NCBI RefSeq assembly: GCF_947493125.1
Contig: NZ_CANLQB010000007.1
Location: 124,001-188,000, forward strand
Direction: 5' to 3'
DNA length: 64,000 nucleotides
DNA from: an uncultured Roseobacter sp.
GTDB taxonomy: Bacteria; Pseudomonadota; Alphaproteobacteria; Rhodobacterales; Rhodobacteraceae
Shown: piece by piece, positions 18,634-27,425 of the stretch
Numbering within the stretch: position 1 is the first letter of the stretch
Layout: each line of letters begins with the position of its first letter
The notes under the pieces: generated by a model
Told to the model about the DNA's origin: nothing
Databases searched by the model: none
What the model saw: only the letters and a program-made list of their open reading frames with translations
Translations under genes and position numbers: made by a program

Positions 18634-19620
18634 CTATTCGACAGCCAGTGCCATATCGAGCAACTGCTGCCCGTCCGGGACTTCTTCCACAAAGGCCTTG
18701 AACGACGTCTCTTTCGCGATCGCCTGCCAGGCGGCGAAGTCATCGGCGCTCATTTGTGCGATTTCGACCCCGGCCTCTTCGAACACTTTCACCGAGGCCG
18801 CATCCTGTTTTTTGGCCTCTTCGAGGTAAAAGGCCTCCGCCTTCTTGGACGCCTCCAGCAGTGCGGTTTTCTGGGCTTCCGTCAGACCCTCGAAGGTGGA
18901 TTTGTTCATCAAGACTGGCTGATACATGAACCACAGCGCGATGTCCGAGGCAGGCGTATAGCAACTCACCTGTTCGTAGATGCGATAGGACACGAAAGAG
19001 GAGGACGATGTATTCGCCGCGGTCAGCACTCCGGTCTGCATGGCGTTGTAAATCTCGGAGGACGCCATGGACGCAATGGAGGCGCCCGCTCCAGCCAGCA
19101 TCTGTTCGAATGCCTTGCCCGCGGCGCGTGTCTGCTGGCCAGCAACATCTTCAGGTTTGGTGATGCATTTGTCCTTTCCAACAAAGCCACCGGCCAGATA
19201 GCCGTGCACCAGCACCATCACGTCATCATCGGCCATCTTGGCCTCAAGCGCCTCCATGAACGGGCTCTCGCTCAGCCGCGCGGCATGGTCGTGGTTCTTC
19301 ACCAGGCCCGGCATCAGCGTGAGGTTATAGGCGGGTTGCTGACCGCCGGCATAGCTCAGCGGCAGCACGGTCATGTCGAGTTGTCCACGGCTCAGTGGCT
19401 TGTACTGCTCACGCGGTTTGAACAGTGACTTTGAGCCGAAAATCTTGATCTCAAGATCAACATCGGCAGCTGCGACCTCGTCGGCGATGATCTGCGCCAC
19501 TTGATGACGCACGTCCTTATTCGACCACTGATGCGACAGGCGCAATTCGGTCGCCTGTGCCGTTGCAGCCCCGGCAAACAAACCAGCGGCTAAGGCTGCA
19601 GTACGCAATGATAGCTTCAT
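18634..19620 (-). CDS. matP: Malonate TRAP transporter solute-binding protein
   Basis: About 328 residues with a Sec signal peptide (MKLSLRTAALAAGLFAGAAT ending AQA) and a DctP-type mature domain (ELRLSHQW at its start, ARAAGKAFEQMLAGAGAS with the conserved carboxylate-binding arginine region, AMQTGVLTAANT). It captures malonate in the periplasm for MatQM. The ATG at 19620 has GGGAGGAGAAC just upstream. The reading frame stays open to 20073 but that part crosses the matR promoter and the matR gene, so it is not coding. Confidence 0.92.
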   Translation of the reverse strand: MKLSLRTAALAAGLFAGAATAQATELRLSHQWSNKDVRHQVAQIIADEVAAADVDLEIKIFGSKSLFKPREQYKPLSRGQLDMTVLPLSYAGGQQPAYNLTLMPGLVKNHDHAARLSESPFMEALEAKMADDDVMVLVHGYLAGGFVGKDKCITKPEDVAGQQTRAAGKAFEQMLAGAGASIASMASSEIYNAMQTGVLTAANTSSSSFVSYRIYEQVSCYTPASDIALWFMYQPVLMNKSTFEGLTEAQKTALLEASKKAEAFYLEEAKKQDAASVKVFEEAGVEIAQMSADDFAAWQAIAKETSFKAFVEEVPDGQQLLDMALAVE

Positions 19621-19699
19621 GTTCTCCTCCCAGAATGCCGGAGCTTTTGGTCCGGTTACTGACGGAGCATTGAATTCTCCGCATTCAAAGTCAACATTT

Positions 19700-19709
19700 T
19701 TGTATACAA
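19700..19709. promoter_or_regulatory. MatR-type operator palindrome
   Basis: TTGTATACAA is a perfect 10-base palindrome, flanked by T and T, between the divergent matP and matR genes. It has the form of the GntR-family site reported for MatR of rhizobial malonate operons. Its position, 80 bases upstream of matP and 43 upstream of matR, suits control of both promoters. Confidence 0.8.
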
Positions 19710-19752
19710 TATGGATGTTGTCGGACACGGCCTTTATCTTTAGTTTCTCGGC

Positions 19753-20409
19753 ATGACTCTGAGACATGCAGACAGAATAGCGGACGCACTCGAGGAACTG
19801 ATCTTCACTGGGCAGTTCGACGATGGTGATCGGTTGGATGAAATCAGCTTGGCCAACCACTTTGGTGTCTCTCGCACGCCGATCCGCGAGGCGTTGCAAC
19901 GTTTGGTCGCATCCGGCATCGCCGAACAACTGCCCCGACGTGGCGTTTTCGTGCGCCAGCCGGGACCTGTGGAACTGATGGAGATGTTCGAAACCATGGC
20001 TGAGATTGAGGCGGTGTGTGGCCGTCTCGCAGCGCGACGCATTTCCGAAGACGCCCTCTCGGACCTTGAACAATCCAATGCCAGATGTCGAGACGCTGTA
20101 GCCAAGGGCGATTCAGATGCCTACTACCGCGAAAACGAGAGGTTCCATCACACGATCTATGCGCAGTCCGGTAACAGCTACCTCGCCAGCCAGGCGCAGC
20201 GCTTGCATCGGCGGTTGCAACCCTTTCGGCGGTTGCAATTACGCCTGCGCGGACGGATGGCTCAGTCCATGGCGGAACACGAGGACATCGTTGAAGCGCT
20301 GACCGCAGGAAACGATGAGCGCGCGGCAACTGCACTGCGCGATCATGTCGGCATACAAGGCGAGAAGTTTCGACATCTCATGACCGAACTGCGCACCGCC
20401 GCTCAGTAG
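19753..20409 (+). CDS. matR: GntR-family (FadR/FCD type) malonate regulator
   Basis: 218 residues. The N-terminal winged helix-turn-helix (ISLANHFGVSRTPIREALQRLVASGIAEQLPRRGVFV, about 32-70) is typical GntR. An all-helical FCD ligand domain follows, with conserved RMD-type metal/ligand positions around ENERFHHTIYAQSGN. It is divergent from matPQMAB across an operator-like palindrome. By comparison with characterised MatR it probably senses malonate. Confidence 0.88.
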   Translation: MTLRHADRIADALEELIFTGQFDDGDRLDEISLANHFGVSRTPIREALQRLVASGIAEQLPRRGVFVRQPGPVELMEMFETMAEIEAVCGRLAARRISEDALSDLEQSNARCRDAVAKGDSDAYYRENERFHHTIYAQSGNSYLASQAQRLHRRLQPFRRLQLRLRGRMAQSMAEHEDIVEALTAGNDERAATALRDHVGIQGEKFRHLMTELRTAAQ

Positions 20410-20411
20410 GT

Positions 20412-20540
20412 TTAGTCGTCGAGCCGGACAGCCGGGCCACTGCCCTGCTCTGCTGCGGTAAAACCTGCCTCGTTCAATACGAAGCTGGCTCCGACAGAGA
20501 TAACAGCCATGGCGCCGAAGGCGAGGACGATCTCTCTCAT
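20412..20540 (-). CDS. 42-residue membrane microprotein at the end of the formate dehydrogenase operon
   Basis: Read directly from the sequence: ATG at 20540 to TAA at 20412. The start overlaps the stop of the gamma-subunit gene as ATGA, which argues for real, coupled translation. It has one hydrophobic segment (IVLAFGAMAVISVGASFVL, residues 4-22) and a polar acidic tail ending VRLDD. It might stabilise the cytochrome b subunit or assist assembly, but I recognise no family. Confidence 0.65.
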   Translation of the reverse strand: MREIVLAFGAMAVISVGASFVLNEAGFTAAEQGSGPAVRLDD

Positions 20541-21718
20541 GTCGAACCCGGCTCTGTACGTTTCTGCTCAACCTCCGCCGTCCAGAGGCTATGGTGTTCC
20601 CGCGCCCATTGCAGTTCGACCTCACCGTCACCCATAGCGGCATAAGCGCCTTCCATGCCGACTGATCCGATGTAGATATGTGCGATGATGATTGCCATCA
20701 AAACGAAACTGACGATTGCGTGCCAGAGCTGCGCGTATTGCATCTCTTCGTGAGGCGCGAGCGATGTATTCAACTCGCCGAGCCCGATCAATTGCGGCAA
20801 CCCAAGCGCATTGAGCTTTTCGAACGTGGGCGCAAACATCGGCAGTTCGAACGGGAAGAGCAAGGACAGCCCCGAGGCAGAAATTGAGCCTCCGAGGATG
20901 ATCACCGACCAGAAAATCAGCTTTTGCCCGGCATTGAACTTCTTGGCCGGTGGGTGACCGCCGCCAAAAATACCACCGCCCTTGAGAATCCAGTTGACGT
21001 CCGTTCGGTCAGGAAGGTTGTGCACAACCCAGAAGACGAAGACGAGAATGAGCGCCAGCATGAAGGCCCAGGAGACGTTGTTGTGCACCCATTTCGACGC
21101 TATGGCGATGGTCGCAAACGCCTCGTGCCCAAAAGCGGGGATCAGCACCTTGCGGCCCGCCAGCGTGATAATCCCTGTGATGCCAAGCAGGATAAACGAC
21201 CCCGCCAACAGCCAGTGCGCGAACCGCTCTGCCGCCTTGAAGCGGAGAATAGTTCGACCAGTCTTTTCACCATCAATGCGGATGCGGCCACGGATAAGAT
21301 AGAAAAGGGTCAGCAGCACGACCATTCCTCCGAGCAACCCGGTGCCATAAGTCAAGAGCGGCCCCTCACGGAACACCAGCCAGCGCATACCACCGTCCTG
21401 AATAAGCACTTCCGCCGCGGGGCCCCGCGCTTGTGTCGTGATGGCGGCGGTGTTGTAGCGGTAGGCCCGCCACAGATCCGGATCGGACGCCCCACCTAAC
21501 GTCCCAAGCTGTTCTGTTGTCGCTGCAGCGGTGTCAGGGTTGCCTGTCTGGCCGCTCCGAAAAGTATCGTCGATCTTGAGGCCTTCTTGCCTCTTGAGAA
21601 TATCCTCAAGTGTCTGAGCACCGCCGGTGGCGCTGCGGTCTACAGGCGTGGCCTCCTGTGCCTGCATGGCAGTCGAGAGGCCGAACGTCAGAACGAGAAT
21701 ACACAGAAATCGGAGCAT
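20537..21718 (-). CDS. fdhC: Formate dehydrogenase gamma subunit (cytochrome b556)
   Basis: About 393 residues. An N-terminal signal/periplasmic region precedes a four-helix cytochrome b domain resembling FdoI/FdnI: ERFAHWLLAGSFILLGITG holds the first heme histidine, then WVHNNVSWAF, the loop FGGGHPPAKKFNAGQK, and AQLWHAIVSFVLMAIIIAHIYIG with later histidines. It anchors the dehydrogenase and passes electrons to quinone. ATG 21718 begins a good signal peptide (MLRFLCILVLTFGLSTAMQA); a TTG seven codons earlier is the alternative. Compared with the ~220-residue E. coli protein it has a longer periplasmic N-terminal region. Confidence 0.9.
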   Translation of the reverse strand: MLRFLCILVLTFGLSTAMQAQEATPVDRSATGGAQTLEDILKRQEGLKIDDTFRSGQTGNPDTAAATTEQLGTLGGASDPDLWRAYRYNTAAITTQARGPAAEVLIQDGGMRWLVFREGPLLTYGTGLLGGMVVLLTLFYLIRGRIRIDGEKTGRTILRFKAAERFAHWLLAGSFILLGITGIITLAGRKVLIPAFGHEAFATIAIASKWVHNNVSWAFMLALILVFVFWVVHNLPDRTDVNWILKGGGIFGGGHPPAKKFNAGQKLIFWSVIILGGSISASGLSLLFPFELPMFAPTFEKLNALGLPQLIGLGELNTSLAPHEEMQYAQLWHAIVSFVLMAIIIAHIYIGSVGMEGAYAAMGDGEVELQWAREHHSLWTAEVEQKRTEPGST

Positions 21719-21745
21719 GGACGTACCCTGTTCAGTCAAGACAGC

Positions 21746-21771
21746 CGGGGCGGCCCGATTGAGCCGCCCCG
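21746..21771 (-). other. Strong intercistronic hairpin between fdhB and fdhC
   Basis: GGGGCGGC and GCCGCCCC form a perfect 8-base stem, 9 with the outer C-G pair, around an 8-base loop, between the iron-sulfur and cytochrome subunit genes. No T-run follows on the minus strand, so it probably tunes mRNA stability or subunit stoichiometry and does not end transcription. Confidence 0.6.
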
Positions 21772-21798
21772 CAAGAGTTCACAACCCTAAGGCGAAGG

Positions 21799-22395
21799 TC
21801 AACCGCCTTTCTGATCGTAGGCGGTACCCCAGCCCCAGGCGCCGGAGCCGAAGCCGCGGGCAACGACACGTTCGCGGTAGATGTTCGCTACGACATCGCC
21901 GTCCCCGGCCAGCAGCGCTTTGGTGGCACACATCTCGGCACAGATCGGCAGTTTCCCTTCCGCGATCCGGTTGCGGCCGTATTTGGCAAACTCGGCGGTG
22001 GAGTTGTTTTCTTCCGGGCCTCCAGCGCAGAAGGTGCATTTGTCCATCTTACCACGGGACCCGAAGTTGCCCGCTTGTGGGAACTGCGGTGCACCAAAGG
22101 GGCAAGCATAAAAGCAGTACCCGCAGCCGATGCACAGATCCTTGGAGTGCAGGACAACGCCTTCTTCGTTCTGATAGAAGCAATCCACCGGACAGACGGC
22201 CATGCAGGGCGCGTCCGAGCAATGCATGCAAGCGACAGAGATCGAGCGCTCCCCCGGCTTGCCGTCATTGATCGTGACGACCTTGCGGCGGTTGATGCCC
22301 CACGGCACTTCGTGCTCGTTCTTACAGGCGGTGACGCAGGCGTTGCATTCGATGCAGCGTTCGGCGTCGACGAGAAATTTTGCTCTAGCGGCCAT
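21799..22395 (-). CDS. fdhB: Formate dehydrogenase iron-sulfur subunit
   Basis: 198 residues, a four-cluster ferredoxin-type electron transfer subunit: CIECNACVTACKNE near residue 14, CMHCSDAPCMAVCP near 55, CIGCGYCFYACPFGAP near 85, and CTFC...CAEMCATKAL later. It carries electrons from the molybdopterin subunit to the cytochrome b subunit. Unlike FdnH it has no C-terminal membrane helix, as in many alphaproteobacterial enzymes. It starts 15 bases after the fdhA stop. Confidence 0.93.
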   Translation of the reverse strand: MAARAKFLVDAERCIECNACVTACKNEHEVPWGINRRKVVTINDGKPGERSISVACMHCSDAPCMAVCPVDCFYQNEEGVVLHSKDLCIGCGYCFYACPFGAPQFPQAGNFGSRGKMDKCTFCAGGPEENNSTAEFAKYGRNRIAEGKLPICAEMCATKALLAGDGDVVANIYRERVVARGFGSGAWGWGTAYDQKGG

Positions 22396-22410
22396 TGTTC
22401 ATGTCCTCCC

Positions 22411-25308
22411 TTACGCTGCCCAGATCTTGCAGAGAGTCGATTTCGTCTCCTGCATCTGGGTCACGCTGTCATAGCCATAGGTCTGCGCGGTATTCGACGC
22501 CTCCCCTAGAACATAGGGATCGGCCCCTTCGGGATATTTGTCCCTCAGATCGACGCCCTCCATGTGCCCACCGAAGTGAAAGGGCATGAAGGCGACACCG
22601 GCCTCGACCCGCTCGGTGACCATGGCCATGACTTTGACCTTGCCGCCCTCGGGGCCTTCGACCCAGACCTGTTCACCGTCCCGGAGACCAAGGTTGTTGG
22701 CATCGCGCGGGTTCACCTCGACGAACATGTCCTGCTGGAGTTCCGCGAGCCAGGGGTTGGAGCGCGATTCGTCGCCCCCGCCCTCGTATTCGACCAGCCG
22801 CCCGGAGGTGAGGATGATCGGGTACTCTTCCGAGAAATCCTGCTCCTGGATCGACTTATACATGGTTGGCAGGCGCCAGAACTTCTTGTCCTCATAGGTC
22901 GGATAGTCGGCCACAAGGTCACGCCGGTTGGTATAGAGTGGCTCGCGGTGCACGGGCACCGGGTCAGGGAAGGTCCAAACAACGGCACGGGCCTTGGCGT
23001 TACCGAAGGGCGCACAACCATGCTTGATCGCGACCCGCTGGATACCGCCCGACAGGTCGGTTTTCCAGTTAGCGCTCGGACCTCCGACAGCCTCAATCGC
23101 GGCGCGTTCATCGTCAGTCAAATCACCGTCCCAGCCCAGATCCATCAGCATCTGCATAGTAAATTCCGGATACCCGTCCTGGATTTCCGCACCTGGATTC
23201 GAAACCCCCTCGGCCAACAGGTTGTCGCCATCCCGTTCCACGCCAAAGCGCGCCCGGAATGCCAAACCGCCCTCTGCCACCGGCAGCGACATGTCGTAGA
23301 GGTTGGCCGTACCGGGGTGGTTCATCTCGGCGGTTCCCCAGCAGGGCCAAGGCATGCCGTAGAAATCACCATCCGCCGGTCCACCCACGGCCCGCAGCGT
23401 CGTGCGGTCGAAGGTGTGCTGGTTCGCCATGTGCATTTTCAGCCGCTCCGGCGATTGGCCGGTGTAGCCAATGGTCCACATTCCCTTGTTGAACTCGCGG
23501 GTGATGTCTTCGATCACCGGCTCGTCGCCATCCATTGCGATGTTGCGGAAGAGTTTGTCGTGGAAGCCGAGCTTCTTGGCGAACATCGACATAATCGTGT
23601 GATCGGGCAGCGATTCGAAGATCGGGTCGACCACCTTGTCTCGCCACTGCAGCGAGCGGTTCGACGCGGTGCAAGACCCCCGCGTCTCGAACTGTGTACA
23701 CGCCGGCAGCAGATACACCCCATCGGTCCGGTCCTGCATCACAGCCGAGACAGTCGGATAGGGGTCGATGACCACCATCATGTCCAGCTTCTCCATCGCC
23801 GTCTTCATCTCTTTCTGACGGGTCTGCGAGTTGGGCGCATGGCCCCAGAGGAACATGACGCGCGTGTTGTCGGGCTGGTCGATATTCTCCTTGTCTTCCA
23901 GAACACCGTCGATCCAGCGCGACACCGGGATACCGGTCTCGTTCATCATCAGGCGATCTTCGCCATCCTTGCCCGCGCCTTCCATCACGGAGAACCGCGA
24001 TTTCAACCAGTCGAGGTCTTCTTCCCAGACCCGCGCCCAATGGGCCCAGGAGCCGGGCTTGAGCCCGTAGTATCCAGGTAGCGTATTGGCCAGAACGCCA
24101 AGATCCGTCGCGCCCTGCACGTTGTCGTGGCCGCGGAAGATGTTGGTGCCGCCACCCGCGGTGCCCATGTTGCCCAAGGCCAGCTGCAACACACAATACG
24201 CACGCGTATTGTTATTGCCATTGGTGTGTTGCGTGCCGCCCATGCACCAGATCACCGTGCCGGGGCGATTGTTGACCAGCGTGCGCGCGACACGACGAAG
24301 CTGGCTGCCTGGTGCACCGGTGACACGCTCCACCTCTTCCGGTGTCCATCTGGCCACCTCTTCTTTGATCTGATCCATGCCCCAGACACGGGTGCGGATG
24401 AACTCCTTGTCCTCCCACTCGTTTTCGAAGATGTGCCAGAGAATGCCCCACACGAGCGCCACGTCGGTGCCCGGACGGAAGCGAACAAATTCATCCGCGT
24501 GCGCTGCGGTGCGCGTAAAGCGCGGGTCGCAGACGATCAGCGGCGCGTTGTTCTGCTCTTTCGCCTTCAGCATGTGCAACAGCGACACGGGGTGCGCCTC
24601 AGCCGGGTTGCCGCCGATCAGGAACATCGCCTTGGAATTGTGGATGTCGTTGTAGCTGTTGGTCATGGCGCCGTAGCCCCAAGTATTCGCCACACCCGCC
24701 ACCGTGGTCGAGTGGCAGATCCGCGCCTGGTGGTCCACGTTGTTGGTGCCCCAGTAGGCCGCGAATTTACGGAACAGATAGGCCTGTTCATTGTTGTGCT
24801 TCGCTGAGCCCAACAGATAGATCGAATCCGGCCCGCTTTCCTCGCGCACCTTCATCATCCCATCGCCGATTTCCTCGATGGCCTGCTCCCAGGAGATGCG
24901 CTTCCACTCACCGCCCTCTTTCTTCATCGGGTACTTCAGGCGACGCTCGCCATGCGCGTGCTCGCGTACCGCAGCCCCCTTGGCGCAATGCGCACCGAGG
25001 TTGAAGGGACTGTCCCAGCCGGGCTCCTGCCCGGTCCAGACCCCGTTGGAGACTTCGGCGATTACCGTGCAGCCCACCGAGCAGTGCGTGCAGACCGATT
25101 TAATGGTTTCAACCGCACCGGCTGCCGCGGTGGCCGCAGAGGCCTGCGTGACCGTGCCACCGGTCGCTGAAATCGCGGCGAGGCCGCCGATTGCCAGACC
25201 AGAGCCGCGCAGAAATGCGCGACGATCTACAGATTTTGTTGCCACGTCCGACAGGATTCTCGACCGCCCTGCGCGCTGCGTGACCGAATTGGTCTTTTTC
25301 CTTAGCAT
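22411..25308 (-). CDS. fdhA: Formate dehydrogenase catalytic subunit (Mo/W-bis-MGD, Cys type, Tat-exported)
   Basis: 965 residues. A twin-arginine signal (VDRRAFLRGSG, about 28-37) shows export to the periplasm. The N-terminal [4Fe-4S] site is C73-x2-C76-x3-C80...C108. The active-site ligand is Cys198 followed by His199 in HQARICHSTT, where the E. coli periplasmic enzyme has selenocysteine. Molybdopterin-binding segments (FLIGGNPAEAHP, WCMGGTQHTNGNNNTR, and a C-terminal dinucleotide-binding domain) are present. It oxidises formate to CO2. The ATG at 25308 follows AGGGAGGGAAAC. Metal identity, Mo or W, cannot be read from sequence; transporters for both are nearby. Confidence 0.95.
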   Translation of the reverse strand: MLRKKTNSVTQRAGRSRILSDVATKSVDRRAFLRGSGLAIGGLAAISATGGTVTQASAATAAAGAVETIKSVCTHCSVGCTVIAEVSNGVWTGQEPGWDSPFNLGAHCAKGAAVREHAHGERRLKYPMKKEGGEWKRISWEQAIEEIGDGMMKVREESGPDSIYLLGSAKHNNEQAYLFRKFAAYWGTNNVDHQARICHSTTVAGVANTWGYGAMTNSYNDIHNSKAMFLIGGNPAEAHPVSLLHMLKAKEQNNAPLIVCDPRFTRTAAHADEFVRFRPGTDVALVWGILWHIFENEWEDKEFIRTRVWGMDQIKEEVARWTPEEVERVTGAPGSQLRRVARTLVNNRPGTVIWCMGGTQHTNGNNNTRAYCVLQLALGNMGTAGGGTNIFRGHDNVQGATDLGVLANTLPGYYGLKPGSWAHWARVWEEDLDWLKSRFSVMEGAGKDGEDRLMMNETGIPVSRWIDGVLEDKENIDQPDNTRVMFLWGHAPNSQTRQKEMKTAMEKLDMMVVIDPYPTVSAVMQDRTDGVYLLPACTQFETRGSCTASNRSLQWRDKVVDPIFESLPDHTIMSMFAKKLGFHDKLFRNIAMDGDEPVIEDITREFNKGMWTIGYTGQSPERLKMHMANQHTFDRTTLRAVGGPADGDFYGMPWPCWGTAEMNHPGTANLYDMSLPVAEGGLAFRARFGVERDGDNLLAEGVSNPGAEIQDGYPEFTMQMLMDLGWDGDLTDDERAAIEAVGGPSANWKTDLSGGIQRVAIKHGCAPFGNAKARAVVWTFPDPVPVHREPLYTNRRDLVADYPTYEDKKFWRLPTMYKSIQEQDFSEEYPIILTSGRLVEYEGGGDESRSNPWLAELQQDMFVEVNPRDANNLGLRDGEQVWVEGPEGGKVKVMAMVTERVEAGVAFMPFHFGGHMEGVDLRDKYPEGADPYVLGEASNTAQTYGYDSVTQMQETKSTLCKIWAA

Positions 25309-25387
25309 GTTTCCCTCCCTTGCTGCCCCGTTGAGGTGGCTGGGTTTTTGTGAATGGTCTCAGACCCGCGATGCGGATCAGGACAGC

Positions 25388-25579
25388 CTAGAACCGGGCG
25401 CTGTCGAAATAGGCGCGTGTGTGAGCCGTGTCCTGCATCTTGTCGGACGCGGGATCGACAGCTGCGGCCTCGGCCTGTTGCCCACCAGCGGCCACGGCAA
25501 CCGCCGCTGCCGGGGCTGCGGTGCCTGCCAGCTTCAGGAAACCCCGGCGGCTGGTCTGGTCTTGCGCATCTTTGCTCAT
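25388..25579 (-). CDS. fdhX: Formate dehydrogenase-region Tat-signal small protein
   Basis: 63 residues: a twin-arginine signal (SRRGFLKLAGT, about 10-20), an Ala-rich hydrophobic stretch, and a short polar tail. Short Tat-signal proteins of this kind sit just upstream of the catalytic subunit in many formate dehydrogenase operons; their role is unclear (subunit, assembly helper or Tat decoy). It is placed between the TorD-like chaperone and fdhA, the expected spot. A ribosome-binding site (GGGAGAAAG) precedes the ATG. Confidence 0.85.
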   Translation of the reverse strand: MSKDAQDQTSRRGFLKLAGTAAPAAAVAVAAGGQQAEAAAVDPASDKMQDTAHTRAYFDSARF

Positions 25580-25633
25580 CAGTCTTTCTCCCTTTCGTCT
25601 CTCTTCGGGCGGCGTCCCGCCCCTGCTGGCAGA

Positions 25634-26242
25634 TCAGCCTGCCGTCATTCTGAATGCTTCTTTCTCGATCTCCATGAAGGCGCGCCCTACGGCGCCAACC
25701 CCTGCGTAGAAGACCGAGGTTTTTGCGCCTTCAAGGTCCGTGTAGAAATGCACGGCCCAAGGCGCGATGTGGTTGTTGAAAAACATGCGCTGCGTTTCCA
25801 GCGTTGCAGGCGCGCCAAAGCGACCGACGATCATACCGCCCATCATTTCCATCAGCGCGGCCATGCCGTCTTCGGGTTCAAAGGCATTCTCAGCGCGGGT
25901 GATCTGCTGCGCAGCCATGTCCTTGCGCAGCTTCGCCAACGGCTTTTCATTGAGAAATCCGGTCAGATAGTAGCTGGCATAGGGCAAGAGTTCGCCGCGC
26001 CCCAGACCAATAAAGAGCGCGGTGAATTCGCGCTCAACCGCCTTTGGCGTCGTGACCTTCGCCACCCGGGCAAGACCATGTATTGCCTGCCCCATCTGCC
26101 CCTCATCGCCCTGCAGACTCGCAGTCTGGTCCAGCAGCATTTGATCCGGTGGGCGCGCCAGCAAGAGCCCGAGATAGTTGTAAAGATCTGCCCGAAGGCG
26201 ATCTTCAGGGGCGAGGTCGAGGTTCTCGGCCGTAACGCTCAT
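25634..26242 (-). CDS. TorD/DmsD-family chaperone for formate dehydrogenase
   Basis: 202 residues, all-helical TorD family. The N-terminal RADLYNYLGLLLARPP and the mid EREFTALFIGLGRGELLPYASYYLTGFLNEKPLAKLRKDM match the family core, including the E(F/Y)xxLFxG..P...S pattern. Such chaperones bind the Tat signal of molybdoenzymes and hold the apoenzyme until the cofactor is inserted. The start overlaps the end of the DUF3306 gene (ATGA). The client is most likely FdhA. Confidence 0.88.
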   Translation of the reverse strand: MSVTAENLDLAPEDRLRADLYNYLGLLLARPPDQMLLDQTASLQGDEGQMGQAIHGLARVAKVTTPKAVEREFTALFIGLGRGELLPYASYYLTGFLNEKPLAKLRKDMAAQQITRAENAFEPEDGMAALMEMMGGMIVGRFGAPATLETQRMFFNNHIAPWAVHFYTDLEGAKTSVFYAGVGAVGRAFMEIEKEAFRMTAG

Positions 26243-26829
26243 ACACCAGCATCCTCGAACTCAAACCGCATGCGACGCATCCGCGGTTCTTCTGTTGGTG
26301 CGTCCGCGGTCACGAGTTCCTCGGGATCCGTGAACGGTTCATCGACGATCTCAACAACGGGCGCCTCATCTTCAGGCACGGCTTCGTCAATCTGGTCAGC
26401 TTGGGCGAGCGCTTCTTTCCGCTCCTCCTGCTCCGCCATCTTTTCAAGGTGAGACATCATGCCTTTGCCAACTTGGTAGGCCGTTTGAATTGGCCCACCC
26501 GAAAGCATCGCCGCGCGGAAATCATCGTCATATTCATTCAGCCCATCGACACAGGCGAGCACCGGATTGCTGCGCCAAAGCTTCCGTAAAGCCTTATTGC
26601 GCAAGTGCGTAGGCACCTCTTGCGCCATGAAAGCTGCAAAGTCATCGCCGCTTTCCATTTTATCGGGATCGGGCAACCCCATTTCTTCAAGAATGGCGTC
26701 GTCGCCCTTCTCTGCCATCTCGGCTTGCAAAGCGGTAACACGCGCATCTTCTTGAACGCGCGCCTCAGCCTCAGCTTCGGCTCGAACTCCGGCACGACGA
26801 CGATTCCAGAAAGAGGCCCGAGCCGTCAT
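26239..26829 (-). CDS. DUF3306 protein of the formate dehydrogenase cluster
   Basis: 196 residues. The N-terminus (FWNRRRAGVRAEAEAEA) and the core ALRKLWRSNPVLACVDGLNEYDDDF are DUF3306 hallmarks. The C-terminal third is acidic (EDEAPVVEIVDEPFTDPEE) and ends MRRMRFEF. The function is not established; the family recurs with DUF3305 and TorD-like genes beside formate dehydrogenase, which implies a role in assembly or regulation. It overlaps its neighbours on both sides, so it is co-translated. Confidence 0.85.
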   Translation of the reverse strand: MTARASFWNRRRAGVRAEAEAEARVQEDARVTALQAEMAEKGDDAILEEMGLPDPDKMESGDDFAAFMAQEVPTHLRNKALRKLWRSNPVLACVDGLNEYDDDFRAAMLSGGPIQTAYQVGKGMMSHLEKMAEQEERKEALAQADQIDEAVPEDEAPVVEIVDEPFTDPEELVTADAPTEEPRMRRMRFEFEDAGV

Positions 26830-27425
26830 TCGACTTCCTCGCTCTGAATAGGGGTGGGCGCCCGGTAGACATCCGACAATTGAGCGATCCGCGCATCTCC
26901 AATGCCGGCTTGCGTCCGATCCGTTCGCAGCTCGTTGCGGCGGCGCTTGACGAACGGCTCGTTCTCGTAATGCCGATCAACAAACGCCGTCACCCAGTGC
27001 AATACCGAAGCTGGCATCGGCACGCGCTCAACGATCTCCTCACCACTGTCGCAATAGTCTTGCGCTTCATAGGGTGACACCGTCACCTTAAGAACGTGAA
27101 TAGGCTTCTTGTCCGTTCTCGCCCCCTCCACCTCTCTCAGGATCACGTAGACTGACGGCGTCGTGGCCTGCAATTCATGCGCATATGCTTCCGCGTCTGA
27201 GACAAAGAGTTCAAGGTTGTGAGTAGAGGCGTGAAATTCAGAAACGCCGTCACTCTCGCGCAAAAGCTTCCACGATGCATCAGCGGCCCCGGGCAATACG
27301 GCGGTGGCACGCCAGACCCATTTGGCCCAAGGCGTGACTCCCGGAGATTGACGCATGACAACACCAAGCCTCGCAGACTGCGACTCTGGATAGACGACTC
27401 CCAAGACTACTCCCTGAATGCGCAC
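26826..27425 (-). CDS. DUF3305 protein of the formate dehydrogenase cluster
   Basis: 199 residues. LGVVMRQSPGVTPWAKWVWRATAVLPGA followed by LELFVSDAEAYAHELQATTPSVYVILRE is the DUF3305 core, and the C-terminus has the basic FVKRRRNELR segment. It is the first gene of the fdh operon and overlaps the DUF3306 gene. The function is unknown. The listed start is a GTG at 27425; a TTG at 27404 is also possible, and the true start is unsettled. Confidence 0.8.
   Translation of the reverse strand: MRIQGVVLGVVYPESQSARLGVVMRQSPGVTPWAKWVWRATAVLPGAADASWKLLRESDGVSEFHASTHNLELFVSDAEAYAHELQATTPSVYVILREVEGARTDKKPIHVLKVTVSPYEAQDYCDSGEEIVERVPMPASVLHWVTAFVDRHYENEPFVKRRRNELRTDRTQAGIGDARIAQLSDVYRAPTPIQSEEVE

Noticed and set aside
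22411-25308. Possible selenocysteine formate dehydrogenase
   Set aside because: There is no in-frame TGA at the active site; the codon gives Cys198 in ARICHS, so this is the Cys form.
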